DNA of 55,721 nt. Source: Prevotella sp. (GTDB taxonomy: Bacteria; Bacteroidota; Bacteroidia; Bacteroidales; Bacteroidaceae). Numbering within the stretch: position 1 is the first letter of the stretch; every line of letters begins with the position of its first letter. The stretch covers positions 1 to 55,721 of the forward strand of contig JAGCZA010000110.1 in assembly GCA_017960525.1 (NCBI GenBank), given 5' to 3'. Under the pieces are notes generated by a model. That model ran no database searches and was not told the origin of the DNA. It saw only the letters and a list, made by a program, of their open reading frames with translations. The translations under genes were made by a program, and so were the position numbers. Shown here piece by piece: positions 16,999 to 24,665 of this stretch.

Positions 16999-17936
16999 AA
17001 GTTCCATTCGTAAGTGTCACAGCATACGGCACGGCCGCCAAAGCCTTCTTTCTGGAAAATCAGCGACTCGTGGAGGTCGGAACTGTGCGGCATATTCGAT
17101 GTGCCCATATCCAGGCATTGTATATCAGCCAGTTCATTGTTGATGAGATGGTAGAAGAGGCCGTCGACTGCGTGGAGCCGTTTCCCTTCTGGCGAGGCCG
17201 ATATATACTGGGTATGCACCACGTCGCCACAAAGATACAGCACCGTTCCGGCCAGCATCCCCCCCTCTGGGGAATAGGCGGCCCACAGTTGGATATTTTC
17301 TGGGAAGCGGGAGTGGAGCAACCGTATTTCCTGAAGCGAATGAACGGGATGGACCCCGAACTTCTGCCATAGGTTGTCAGAGAGCAACTGCCAGAAAGTC
17401 TCGAAATCGTCGGTTTGACGGGCGACGACACCTTTTTTCCTGGCATGCTTGGCATTATAGTGACGGTCACGTTTCCATTTCACTGGCTTGGCAGGCAGCA
17501 GGGCCGACGACACGTCACGGCCGGCCAGCGTGGCCCCACAACTGATATAAATGGCATAGAGGTCTTCTTCGGCCGGCAGACGATGATAGATGTGCGGCAC
17601 AGGTTTGTACACCACTTTGCAGATACCCTTGCCTCGCAAATAGTCGTTTATCTCGTTGAAGAGTTGGCAGGTCTTTGCCGTGGTTGTGTTCGAATCCATA
17701 ACCAGCCCTCCGTAAGAAAGGCCCTGATGGGAGTAAAGCGTTTCCCCCACCCTGTTGGCCGGCAATAGCGCAAAAAGTTTGCCTTGAAAATAGCACATCA
17801 GCGAAAAGTCTGCGAAACGGTCGCTGTGGTAGTCCATATAGCCGCGGTCGAAGAGGAAGGTTCCGTTCTTCGACTGCGCCACGAAAGCATTCCATTCGTT
17901 GCAGCGTTCCGGGGTGTATGGGATGATGTCGAACAC
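16995..17936 (-). CDS. GNAT/FemAB-like acyltransferase
   Basis: 313-aa protein with the double-GNAT (FemAB-like) layout: N-terminal half with LYSHQGLSYGGLVMD and VYKPVPHIYHRLPAEEDLYA; C-terminal half with WAAYSPEGGMLAGTVLYLCGDVVHTQYISAS and DMGTSNMP. Lying between the ketoisomerase and the aminotransferase, it is the best local candidate for the N-acyltransferase that finishes the dTDP-amino sugar, replacing the usual left-handed-helix FdtC; this is inference. Start codon GTG at 17936. The 26-bp gap upstream holds an ACGTTATAACGT palindrome. Confidence 0.8.
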   Translation of the reverse strand: MFDIIPYTPERCNEWNAFVAQSKNGTFLFDRGYMDYHSDRFADFSLMCYFQGKLFALLPANRVGETLYSHQGLSYGGLVMDSNTTTAKTCQLFNEINDYLRGKGICKVVYKPVPHIYHRLPAEEDLYAIYISCGATLAGRDVSSALLPAKPVKWKRDRHYNAKHARKKGVVARQTDDFETFWQLLSDNLWQKFGVHPVHSLQEIRLLHSRFPENIQLWAAYSPEGGMLAGTVLYLCGDVVHTQYISASPEGKRLHAVDGLFYHLINNELADIQCLDMGTSNMPHSSDLHESLIFQKEGFGGRAVCCDTYEWNL

Positions 17937-17962
17937 CGTCTTTACGTTATTACGTTATAACG

Positions 17963-18373
17963 TCATTTCGATTTAACGAACCCAAGGAACTCGTCGTAGT
18001 CATAGATATATTCGTCCTCGTCGAAGAGTTCTGAGGCCAGCACGAGACAGACGGCACCGCTGGAGAAATCTTCCAACGTGCGCCACACCCCGGTGCCCAC
18101 ATAGAGGCCCTGGTAGGGATGGTTCAGGTGGAAGGCCTGCCGGTCCTGCCCGTCGAAGACTTCGACAGTAAACGAACCGCTTACGGCGATGATGATTTCC
18201 TGACAGGTGCGGTGGGCATGGCCGCCGCGCCGCTCCCCTGACGGCACGTCGTAGGTCCAGTAGACACGGGCAATGTCGAAGGGCACGTTCTTCATCCGCT
18301 CAGCGACAGTGAGGTTGCCGCGAGGGTCCACTATCTTGGGCAGGTCGATGATTCTGGCTTTTTCTGTTCTCAT
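17963..18373 (-). CDS. fdtA: dTDP-4-oxo-6-deoxyglucose 3,4-ketoisomerase (FdtA/QdtA type)
   Basis: Small cupin enzyme (136 aa) that shifts the keto group from C4 to C3 of dTDP-4-keto-6-deoxyglucose, giving the substrate of the adjacent aminotransferase. Signature IDLPKIVDPRGNLTVAE at the start, then ARVYWTYDVPSGERRGGHAH with the catalytic His pair, and VWRTLEDFSSGAVCLVLAS. FdtA (Fuc3N) and QdtA (Qui3N) differ in stereochemistry and cannot be told apart by eye. The ATG 18373 overlaps the stop of the preceding sigma-region-4-like gene as ATGA; an in-frame ATG at 18394 is less likely. Confidence 0.87.
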   Translation of the reverse strand: MRTEKARIIDLPKIVDPRGNLTVAERMKNVPFDIARVYWTYDVPSGERRGGHAHRTCQEIIIAVSGSFTVEVFDGQDRQAFHLNHPYQGLYVGTGVWRTLEDFSSGAVCLVLASELFDEDEYIYDYDEFLGFVKSK

Positions 18374-18654
18374 TGTTGTCTCATCATTTGCCATTCAGGA
18401 CTGACGGCCAGTTTTCGCAGCATACGGTCGATGGCAGTCAGCGTCTCGTCGGGCTGTTCGCCGCGATGGGCAGCAATCTCAGCCAGCGAAAGGCGAGGTT
18501 CGCCGAAGAGGCCGTAATAAGAGGCGACGGTCTGCAAGTCTGTCTGCGGTAGGAGTGCGAACAGGTGCTCCATCTGGTGCTCCTGCTCGTGGGTAACTCC
18601 TTCGTAACCCATCGTGACCAAGTAGGCGTGGAGGGGTTTGGTCAGTCCGTCCAT
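18370..18654 (-). CDS. Orphan sigma-70 region 4-like small protein
   Basis: 94-aa protein, MDGLTKPLHAYLVTMGYE at the start. Its second half, DLQTVASYYGLFGEPRLSLA followed by EIAAHRGEQPDETLTAIDRM and LRKLAVSPEW, reads like sigma-70 region 4 (…YGLxGxxxxSLxEIAxxxGxxxxxVxxIxxxALRKL). No region 2 or 3 is present, so it cannot be a normal sigma factor; it might modulate RNA polymerase or bind DNA. It lies between rmlB (43 bp upstream) and the ketoisomerase (4-bp overlap) inside the amino-sugar gene group, which suggests a local regulatory role. Start is the only in-frame ATG downstream of the rmlB stop that keeps the domain. Confidence 0.65.
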   Translation of the reverse strand: MDGLTKPLHAYLVTMGYEGVTHEQEHQMEHLFALLPQTDLQTVASYYGLFGEPRLSLAEIAAHRGEQPDETLTAIDRMLRKLAVSPEWQMMRQQ

Positions 18655-18697
18655 TGGTGGGGAGAGGGACTGCGCAGTTAGCGCAGTCCACTTGACG

Positions 18698-19834
18698 TTA
18701 GCGGTTTTTGTACATGTTGTCGTAGTATTTCTGGTAGTCGCCAGAGGTGACATTGTCGAGCCACTCCTGGTTGTCGAGGTACCAGCGGACGGTCTTCTCG
18801 ATGCCCTCCTCGAACTGCAGCGACGGCTCCCAGCCCAGTTCCTTCTGGAGTTTGGTGCTGTCGATGGCATAGCGGAGGTCGTGGCCGGCGCGGTCGGTGA
18901 CGTAGGTGATGAGGTCCATATCCTGTCCTTCAGGACGGCCCAGCAGACGGTCTACGGTGTTGATGAGCACACGGATGATGTCGATGTTCTTCCACTCATT
19001 GAAGCCGCCGATGTTGTAGGTCTCGGCGATGAGGCCCTCATGGAAGATGAGGTCGATGGCGCGGGCGTGATCCTCGACATAGAGCCAGTCGCGGACGTTC
19101 TCACCCTTGCCATAGACGGGCAACGGCTTACGGTGGCGTATGTTGTTGATAAACAGCGGAATCAACTTCTCAGGGAACTGGAACGGGCCGTAGTTGTTCG
19201 AGCAGTTAGTCACGATGACGGGCATACCATAGGTGTCGTGATAGGCGCGGACGAAGTGGTCGCTCGATGCCTTGGCTGCTGAATAGGGCGAATGGGGGTT
19301 GTACTTTGTGGTTTCGAGGAAGAACTTGTCGCCGTAGGCCAGATGGTGCTCTGCCGACGAGGCAGTCGTGGTGAACGGCGGCTCAATGCCTTCGGGATGC
19401 GTCAGTTCCAATGCGCCATAGACCTCGTCGGTACTGATGTGGTAGAAGCGCTTGCCCTCGTAGCGTTCAGGCAGGCTCTCCCAGTAGAGTTTGGCGGCCT
19501 GCAGAAGGCTGAGCGTGCCCATCACGTTGGTTTTGGCAAAGGTGAAGGGGTCCTTGATGGAGCGGTCCACGTGACTCTCGGCGGCCAGGTGGATGATGCC
19601 GTCCACCTTCTTGTCCTGCATCAGTTGGTAGAAGGCGTCGAAGTCGCAAATGTCCATCTTCACAAACTCGTAGTTCGGCTTGGCCTCGATGTCCTTCAGG
19701 TTGGCCAGGTTGCCGGCGTAGGTCAGCTTGTCGAGGTTGATGATGTGATACTCGGGGTACTTGTTCACGAAAAGGCGAACCACATGGCTGCCAATGAAAC
19801 CGGCTCCGCCGGTGATTACGATAGTACGTTTCAT
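18698..19834 (-). CDS. rmlB: dTDP-glucose 4,6-dehydratase
   Basis: Extended short-chain dehydrogenase making dTDP-4-keto-6-deoxyglucose, the precursor for the ketoisomerase and aminotransferase downstream. NAD-binding TGGAGFIGSHVVRLF at residues 6-20, catalytic STDEVYG motif, YSAAKASSDH with the Tyr-x3-Lys pair, and the substrate-binding NNYGPFQFPEKLIP. At 378 aa it carries the insertion before the catalytic Tyr that is common in Bacteroidales RmlB. No glucose-1-phosphate thymidylyltransferase (RmlA) is encoded in the window, so dTDP-glucose must come from elsewhere. Confidence 0.95.
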   Translation of the reverse strand: MKRTIVITGGAGFIGSHVVRLFVNKYPEYHIINLDKLTYAGNLANLKDIEAKPNYEFVKMDICDFDAFYQLMQDKKVDGIIHLAAESHVDRSIKDPFTFAKTNVMGTLSLLQAAKLYWESLPERYEGKRFYHISTDEVYGALELTHPEGIEPPFTTTASSAEHHLAYGDKFFLETTKYNPHSPYSAAKASSDHFVRAYHDTYGMPVIVTNCSNNYGPFQFPEKLIPLFINNIRHRKPLPVYGKGENVRDWLYVEDHARAIDLIFHEGLIAETYNIGGFNEWKNIDIIRVLINTVDRLLGRPEGQDMDLITYVTDRAGHDLRYAIDSTKLQKELGWEPSLQFEEGIEKTVRWYLDNQEWLDNVTSGDYQKYYDNMYKNR

Positions 19835-19850
19835 GTTTATTTACTTCTTA

Positions 19851-20033
19851 TTAGTTTTTCTCTTTCTTTTTCAGACGGTTCCATACTCCCAAGGCAAACA
19901 TCACGAGGAAGCTGGTGCCGAAGGTGGTGGAAGCATCCTGCCACGACTTGTCGAAGCCGATGATATAAAATAATAACGTGACAACAGCCGCAACTATTGT
20001 GCAAGTGGCCATTTCTGCAAGATATTCTTTCAT
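19851..20033 (-). CDS. Small two-helix membrane protein, unknown function
   Basis: 60-aa protein, MKEYLAEMATCTIVAAVVTL at the start, then LLFYIIGFDKSWQDASTT and a second hydrophobic segment SFLVMFALGVWNRL with a basic tail KKKEKN. Two membrane segments are likely, with positive charge at the C-terminus. The start overlaps the stop of the phosphoesterase gene as ATGA, which supports it being a real gene. I do not recognise the family. Confidence 0.6.
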   Translation of the reverse strand: MKEYLAEMATCTIVAAVVTLLFYIIGFDKSWQDASTTFGTSFLVMFALGVWNRLKKKEKN

Positions 20034-20530
20034 TTGCGGGGGTCTGAGAGTGTGATGACTTCGAGGTCCTTGAAGGTGGCACCGTCGATGACGAGGCGCA
20101 TCAGGGTGCGCTCCGGGTGCCAGCCCTGCAGTCCGGCGGCGCCGGGGTTGAGGTGCAGCAGGCCAAGGGTCTTGTCGTACTTCACCTTGAGGATGTGGGA
20201 GTGTCCGGCGATGAAGAGCTTGGGCGGATGGGTGAAGAGCAGATTGCGCACCGAGGGGTCGTAGTGGCCGGGATAGCCGCCGATATGCTTGATGAGCACA
20301 TCGACATCCTCGCACTTGAAGCGGTTCAGCTCGCGGTACATCAGGCGCAGGTCGCCGCCGTCGCAGTTGCCGCAGACGGCCCGCAGGGGGCGGAAGGCGG
20401 CCAGCCGCTCGGCCACCTCGACCGAGCCGATGTCGCCAGCGTGCCATATCTCGTCGCAAGGCTCGAAGTAGTGCAGGTACTTCTCGTCCCAATAGGAGTG
20501 TGTGTCGCTCAGTATGCCTATCTTCTTCAT
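20030..20530 (-). CDS. YfcE/MJ0936-type metallophosphoesterase
   Basis: Cytosolic calcineurin-like phosphoesterase, 166 aa. All metal-site motifs are present in order: SDTHS (7-12), HAGDIGS, GNCD, THPP and AGHSHI. Related proteins hydrolyse phosphodiesters with Mn2+ in vitro; the cellular substrate is unknown. It overlaps both neighbours by 4 bp (cytidylate-kinase-like gene upstream, small membrane protein downstream), so it is translationally coupled within the gene string. Confidence 0.9.
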   Translation of the reverse strand: MKKIGILSDTHSYWDEKYLHYFEPCDEIWHAGDIGSVEVAERLAAFRPLRAVCGNCDGGDLRLMYRELNRFKCEDVDVLIKHIGGYPGHYDPSVRNLLFTHPPKLFIAGHSHILKVKYDKTLGLLHLNPGAAGLQGWHPERTLMRLVIDGATFKDLEVITLSDPRK

Positions 20531-21147
20531 ATCTTGAAACGTTTGCGAATGAACTCGGCAATGAACTGCCCCGTCTGCTGGAGTCCGAGGATGGAGGCGT
20601 CGATGCAGAGGTCGTAGTTCTCGGCGGCCCCCCAGCGCTTGCCGGTGTAGTAGTTGTAGTAGGCGGAGCGCCTGCTCTCGCCCTGCTCTATGATGCGGCG
20701 GGCGGCTGTCTCGTCGATGTGCTGCTTGGCCATGACATTGCTGACGCGGAAGCTCATCGGGGCGGTGACGAAGATGTTCACCACGTTGTCGAAGTCGCGC
20801 AGCACGTAGTCGGCACAGCGCCCCACGAAGACGCAGGAGCCTTCGACGGCGGCCTTACGGATGGCATCGCTCTGGAACTGGAAGAAGGAGTCCTGCGAGA
20901 AGCCCTGACGCACATAGTCGGAGGTGGCCGAGAAGGCGTTGGGCAGGTGTAGGAACGAGCGCAGGAAACTCTTGTGCTCATCGTTCTGCTCGAAGAACCG
21001 CTCGGACAGCCCGCTCTCCTTGGCGGCCAGGTTCAGCAGTTCGCGGTCGTAGTAGGTGGCGCCGAAGTCCTGGGCCAGCATCCGCCCGATGTCGTGGCCT
21101 CCGCTACCCAGCTGGCGGCCAATGTTGATAATGATATGACTGTTCAT
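20527..21147 (-). CDS. Cytidylate kinase-like family protein
   Basis: P-loop kinase-like protein of 206 aa, Cytidylate_kin2 type. Starts with IIINIGRQLGSGGHDIGRML (a P-loop-like GSGGHDIG), and has FVGRCADYVLRD, MSFRVSNVMAK and a DLCIDASILGLQQT segment like the substrate side of CMP kinases. True substrate not established for this family; it is not the main Cmk. It overlaps the toxin stop and the phosphoesterase start, each as ATGA. Confidence 0.85.
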   Translation of the reverse strand: MNSHIIINIGRQLGSGGHDIGRMLAQDFGATYYDRELLNLAAKESGLSERFFEQNDEHKSFLRSFLHLPNAFSATSDYVRQGFSQDSFFQFQSDAIRKAAVEGSCVFVGRCADYVLRDFDNVVNIFVTAPMSFRVSNVMAKQHIDETAARRIIEQGESRRSAYYNYYTGKRWGAAENYDLCIDASILGLQQTGQFIAEFIRKRFKI

Positions 21148-21419
21148 TTCCTAAATAGTTCGCTGTGGGTTCCCAGTCTCTCCAACTTGATGCAATTAGT
21201 GGTATAGTCAATCCAAATCAGCAGATAGTCGTTGTCTATATGGCACTCCCAATGGCCCTTATATTTGCCAACCAGAAGATGCGGGTCATATTGAGCTGGA
21301 ATCGGAATGTCATTCTCCAACATCCTCACTATCTCCAAAAGTGCCTTAACCTTAGCAGGAAAGTTCCTGTATCGTTTGAAATCTTTCTTGAATTGAGTGC
21401 TGCGTTTAATCGTCTTCAT
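21144..21419 (-). CDS. YafQ-family mRNA interferase toxin
   Basis: 91-aa RelE/YafQ-type toxin that in studied cases cleaves mRNA on the ribosome. The fold signature is clear: RSTQFKKDFKRY, then DPHLLVGKYKGHWECHI, DYLLIWI and ERLGTHSELF, retaining the His residues and the C-terminal GTH..LF of YafQ. ATG 21419 is chosen because it overlaps the antitoxin by 14 bp, the usual order (antitoxin first); ATG 21425 would add two residues. The toxin stop overlaps the cytidylate-kinase-like start, so toxin translation could carry over into a housekeeping-type gene. Confidence 0.87.
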   Translation of the reverse strand: MKTIKRSTQFKKDFKRYRNFPAKVKALLEIVRMLENDIPIPAQYDPHLLVGKYKGHWECHIDNDYLLIWIDYTTNCIKLERLGTHSELFRK

Positions 21420-21678
21420 CGCCATCCAAGATAGAATTAACAAAAGCGTCGTAGCTGCTTGTATCGACAATAGGCAATTCAGTCCCCGACTGGCACTCCC
21501 TCATAGCCTCAAGGGTCACTTCGTTAGGCTCATAATACATTGCTCCAAGCAAAGTCTTTTCAACCATACTGTTCAGACTAAGGTTCGAGCTTTCTGCTTC
21601 AGATTTGAGTTTGTCAAGCAGATAGCCAGGCAAGCGGAATGAAGCCCTCCGGCGGGCATTTCTTACAGCAGTTTCCAT
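21406..21678 (-). CDS. Ribbon-helix-helix antitoxin of the YafQ pair
   Basis: 90-aa partner of the toxin. The N-terminal RRRASFRLPGYLLDKLKSEA and SLNSMVEKTLLGAM form a ribbon-helix-helix DNA-binding unit; the acidic C-terminal half ending ILDGDEDD would neutralise the toxin. It begins 6 bp after the MATE gene stop with no room for an independent promoter in the gap, so any autoregulated promoter must lie inside the MATE gene. Confidence 0.82.
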   Translation of the reverse strand: METAVRNARRRASFRLPGYLLDKLKSEAESSNLSLNSMVEKTLLGAMYYEPNEVTLEAMRECQSGTELPIVDTSSYDAFVNSILDGDEDD

Positions 21679-21684
21679 AGTAGC

Positions 21685-23034
21685 TTATTTTTTCAGTTTC
21701 TTTAAATACCATAATAATATAGGGATGGTGGCGGCGAAGGCGGCAAAGTCGCTGGCCGGCATGGACACCCACACGCCGTCGAGGCCCCAGAACAGGGGGA
21801 ACACTATGGCCATGGGCAGAAGCATGAACAGCTGGCGCGAGAGCGAGAGGAAGATGCTGATGCGCACCTTGCCGATGCACTGGAAGAAGTTGGTGATGAC
21901 CGCCTGCGACCCCACCACGGGGAAGACGAGCATATCGAACACCAGGCCTCGGGCCGCCAAGTCGATGAGCTGCGGGTCGGTGGTGAAGATGCGGGCTATC
22001 TGACGGGGGAAGAGCATGGACACGGCCCAACCAACCAGCAGGATGAGCGTGGCCACTGTGATGGCCAGCCACAGGCAGCGCAGCATGCGGTCGTACTTCT
22101 CAGCCCCGTAGTTGTAGCCCACAATGGGCTGCATACCCTGGGTGACGCCCATTACGAACATGAAGAACACCATCACCATCGAGTTGGCGATGGAATAGGC
22201 GCCCACGGCCATATCACCGCCGTAGCGCACGAACTGATTGTTCATGGCAATGACGATGACGCACGATGTGGTCTGCATCAGGAAGGGCGAAATGCCGATG
22301 CTGATGATGTTGCGCACCAGGTCGGACTTCAGTTTGTAGATGCCTCGGCGCAGGTGCAGCAATTCCTTCTTGTCGGAGAACAGCCACATCTGCCAGCACA
22401 GGGCCATCGTCTGACTGGCGATGGTGGCCATAGCCGCGCCCCTGATGCCCCATCGGAACCACCAAACAAAGGCGATGACCAGCAAGATGTTCATACCCAC
22501 GGTGAAGAGGGTGGCCCACATGGCGTGACGCGGCTTGCCAACGGCCCGCAGCACGGCGTTCATACCGAAATACATGTGGGTAATCATGTTGCCCAGGAGA
22601 ATCACCTGCATAAACGAGCGGGCGTAAGGCAGCGTGACGTCGCTGGCACCAAAGAAGCGCAGGATGGGGTCGAGGAAGACGAGGCAGACAATCATAAAGA
22701 TGAAGCCGATGACGAGATTCAGCGTCACGGTATTGCCCAGCAAATGCTCGGCGGTCTCGTAGTCACGCTGCCCCAACTTCACGCTGATGCACGTCGACGC
22801 ACCCACGCCGACACAGGCACCAAAAGCCGCACTCAGGTTCATAAAGGGGAAGGTGATGCCCAAGCCTGCAATGGCATCAGGCCCCACCACCTGACCTATG
22901 AACGCACGGTCAATGATATTATACAAGGAAGAAGCCGTCATAGCCACGATGGCGGGCAGAGCATACTGCCACAGCAACGCGCCCACGGGCTTCTGACCCA
23001 GTTCGAGTGCTTTCTGTCGGTTGTCCATATTCAA
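21685..23034 (-). CDS. MATE family efflux transporter
   Basis: Inner-membrane Na+ or H+ coupled multidrug exporter of the MATE family, 449 aa with about 12 membrane segments. Typical entry PVGALLWQYALPAIVAMTASS followed by LYNIIDRAFIGQ, repeated at the start of the second half; GMQPIVGYNYGAEKYDRM matches the conserved family loop. Substrate unknown. Start at ATG 23034 or 23028. The upstream gap to DUF4301 holds GC-rich hairpin repeats (see 23063-23083). Confidence 0.93.
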   Translation of the reverse strand: MNMDNRQKALELGQKPVGALLWQYALPAIVAMTASSLYNIIDRAFIGQVVGPDAIAGLGITFPFMNLSAAFGACVGVGASTCISVKLGQRDYETAEHLLGNTVTLNLVIGFIFMIVCLVFLDPILRFFGASDVTLPYARSFMQVILLGNMITHMYFGMNAVLRAVGKPRHAMWATLFTVGMNILLVIAFVWWFRWGIRGAAMATIASQTMALCWQMWLFSDKKELLHLRRGIYKLKSDLVRNIISIGISPFLMQTTSCVIVIAMNNQFVRYGGDMAVGAYSIANSMVMVFFMFVMGVTQGMQPIVGYNYGAEKYDRMLRCLWLAITVATLILLVGWAVSMLFPRQIARIFTTDPQLIDLAARGLVFDMLVFPVVGSQAVITNFFQCIGKVRISIFLSLSRQLFMLLPMAIVFPLFWGLDGVWVSMPASDFAAFAATIPILLWYLKKLKK

Positions 23035-23062
23035 GCCATAGACACCCCACTTCCTGTTTCCC

Positions 23063-23083
23063 CCTCCCCGAAGGGAGGAGGTC
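23063..23083. repeat. GC-rich hairpin repeat (CCCTCCC/GGGAGG type)
   Basis: CCCCCTCCCCGAAGGGAGGAG, a short self-complementary element between the DUF4301 and MATE genes. The same sort of element lies in the rprX leader (27459-27480), and a related one is translated inside the ECF sigma gene (about 45750-45782). Confidence 0.5.
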
Positions 23084-23095
23084 AGGAGAGGGGAA

Positions 23096-24604
23096 CTACT
23101 GATGCTGTTCGCGCAGCAAGTCGTTGACGGTCTTCACGGGGTTGAACGTGCCAAGGGGCACCTCGACGAAGACGGTGCTCCAGTCGCTCATGGCACCATT
23201 CCACAGGCCGGGCAGTTCGAGGGCCTTCAGTTCCTTGCCGCCCTTCGACTTCGAGGAAATGAAGCCAGTGCTCTTGTCGACAAAGTCGGGCAGGTTGAAC
23301 GGCTTGCCCTGATAGTCCTTCACGGCGCATACCAGGTCGACGGGATTGAAGTGCGTGCCCTGGGTGAACATCTTCATATATTCCTCGTTCTTCGTGTCAA
23401 TCTGCGAACTCTCCAGAATCTGCAACGACACGGTGCCGTCTTGGTTGTAGGTCAGGAACGGGCCGCCACCAGGCTCACCCACGTTCTTCACCACACCACA
23501 GACACGCATGGGGCGGTTCAACTTGCGGCGCAGATAGTCGGCATCGACCTTGTTGCCCTTCGGGTCCACACACAGGCAGTCCTTCACAAAGGCGGCAATC
23601 TCCTGCAACTGGGCGTCGGTTGCTCCCTGGTCGAGCAGGCGCAGATAGGCGAAAGCCTTCTCCTGCAACGAAACGAGCACGCCTGCGATGACCTGCTTCC
23701 ACTCCACGGTTTCGGGCTTCAGGCGGTCGGGCACCACGTTGTCGATGTTCTTGATGAAGATGACGTCGGCCTCTATCTCGTTCAGGTTCTCGATGAGTGC
23801 GCCGTGTCCTCCGGGACGGAACAGCAGACTGCCGTCGGCCTCACGGAAAGGCGTGTTGTCGGGGTTGGCAGCCACAGTATCGGTTGAGGGTTTCTGCTCG
23901 GAGAAGGTGATGTCGTACTTGATGCCGTACTTCTTGGCAAAGCCGTCGGCCTTCTCGGCCACCTTCTGCTTGAAGAACTCCAGATGGTCGTGGCTCACGG
24001 TGAAGTGCACGTGGGCCTCGCCGTTGCTGGCGGCATAGAGTGCGCCCTCCACCAGGTGCTCTTCCATAGGTGTGCGTGCCCCCTCGTCGTACCTGTGGAA
24101 GAGGAGCATACCCTTGGGCAGTTGACCGTAGTTCAGGCCCTCCTTCTTCAGCATATTGGCGGCCACAGCCTTGTAGTTGCCCTCGGCCATCAGGGCCTTG
24201 ATGTCCTTGCCCTCGTTCTTCCGGCAGACAGCATCGAGTGCCTCGTAGAAGGCGAACTTCTCGATGTCCTGGAAGTACTTCTTCTCGAAGTCGGTAGTAG
24301 GCACATCGTAGTCGGCATCGACAAAGGCGAACATATTCTTGAACATACGGCTGGCGGCGCCGCTGGCGGGCACAAACTTCACCACGCGACGGCCCTGTGC
24401 CTTGTAAGCCTCCCAAGCGGCCACATACTGTTTGCGTGCCTGCTCATTGGGGGCCACGATGCCCTTGCCAACGGCTGCTGCTGCCTCCAAGCGGAGGAAG
24501 GGGAAGCCCGTTTCAAACTCCTTCAATTGTGTCTCAATCTGCGCCTCGCTAATGCCACGCTGCGCAATCTGCTTCAAATCTTTCTCGGTTAACATAGTAT
24601 TCAA
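23096..24604 (-). CDS. DUF4301 family protein
   Basis: 502-aa cytosolic protein of a Bacteroidetes-typical family related to nucleotidyltransferases. Recognisable by VVKFVPASGAASRMFKNMFA near residues 74-93, LFRPGGHGALIENLNEIEAD and VIFIKNIDNVVPDRL, where a GGHGALxxNL signature resembles UDP-sugar pyrophosphorylases. No reaction is established. ATG 24604 or 24595 are possible starts. A 35-bp array of 7-bp TTCACTA-type repeats lies just upstream. Confidence 0.85.
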   Translation of the reverse strand: MNTMLTEKDLKQIAQRGISEAQIETQLKEFETGFPFLRLEAAAAVGKGIVAPNEQARKQYVAAWEAYKAQGRRVVKFVPASGAASRMFKNMFAFVDADYDVPTTDFEKKYFQDIEKFAFYEALDAVCRKNEGKDIKALMAEGNYKAVAANMLKKEGLNYGQLPKGMLLFHRYDEGARTPMEEHLVEGALYAASNGEAHVHFTVSHDHLEFFKQKVAEKADGFAKKYGIKYDITFSEQKPSTDTVAANPDNTPFREADGSLLFRPGGHGALIENLNEIEADVIFIKNIDNVVPDRLKPETVEWKQVIAGVLVSLQEKAFAYLRLLDQGATDAQLQEIAAFVKDCLCVDPKGNKVDADYLRRKLNRPMRVCGVVKNVGEPGGGPFLTYNQDGTVSLQILESSQIDTKNEEYMKMFTQGTHFNPVDLVCAVKDYQGKPFNLPDFVDKSTGFISSKSKGGKELKALELPGLWNGAMSDWSTVFVEVPLGTFNPVKTVNDLLREQHQ

Positions 24605-24614
24605 TTTTCAGTTC

Positions 24615-24649
24615 TTCACTTTTCACTATTATCTATTCACTATTCACTA
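24615..24649. repeat. Heptamer array TTCACTA x5
   Basis: Five consecutive 7-bp units TTCACTT, TTCACTA, TTATCTA, TTCACTA, TTCACTA between rprY and the DUF4301 gene. One of many degenerate 7-bp arrays in the window. Confidence 0.7.
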
Positions 24650-24665
24650 GCGAAGCGCAAAGCAC

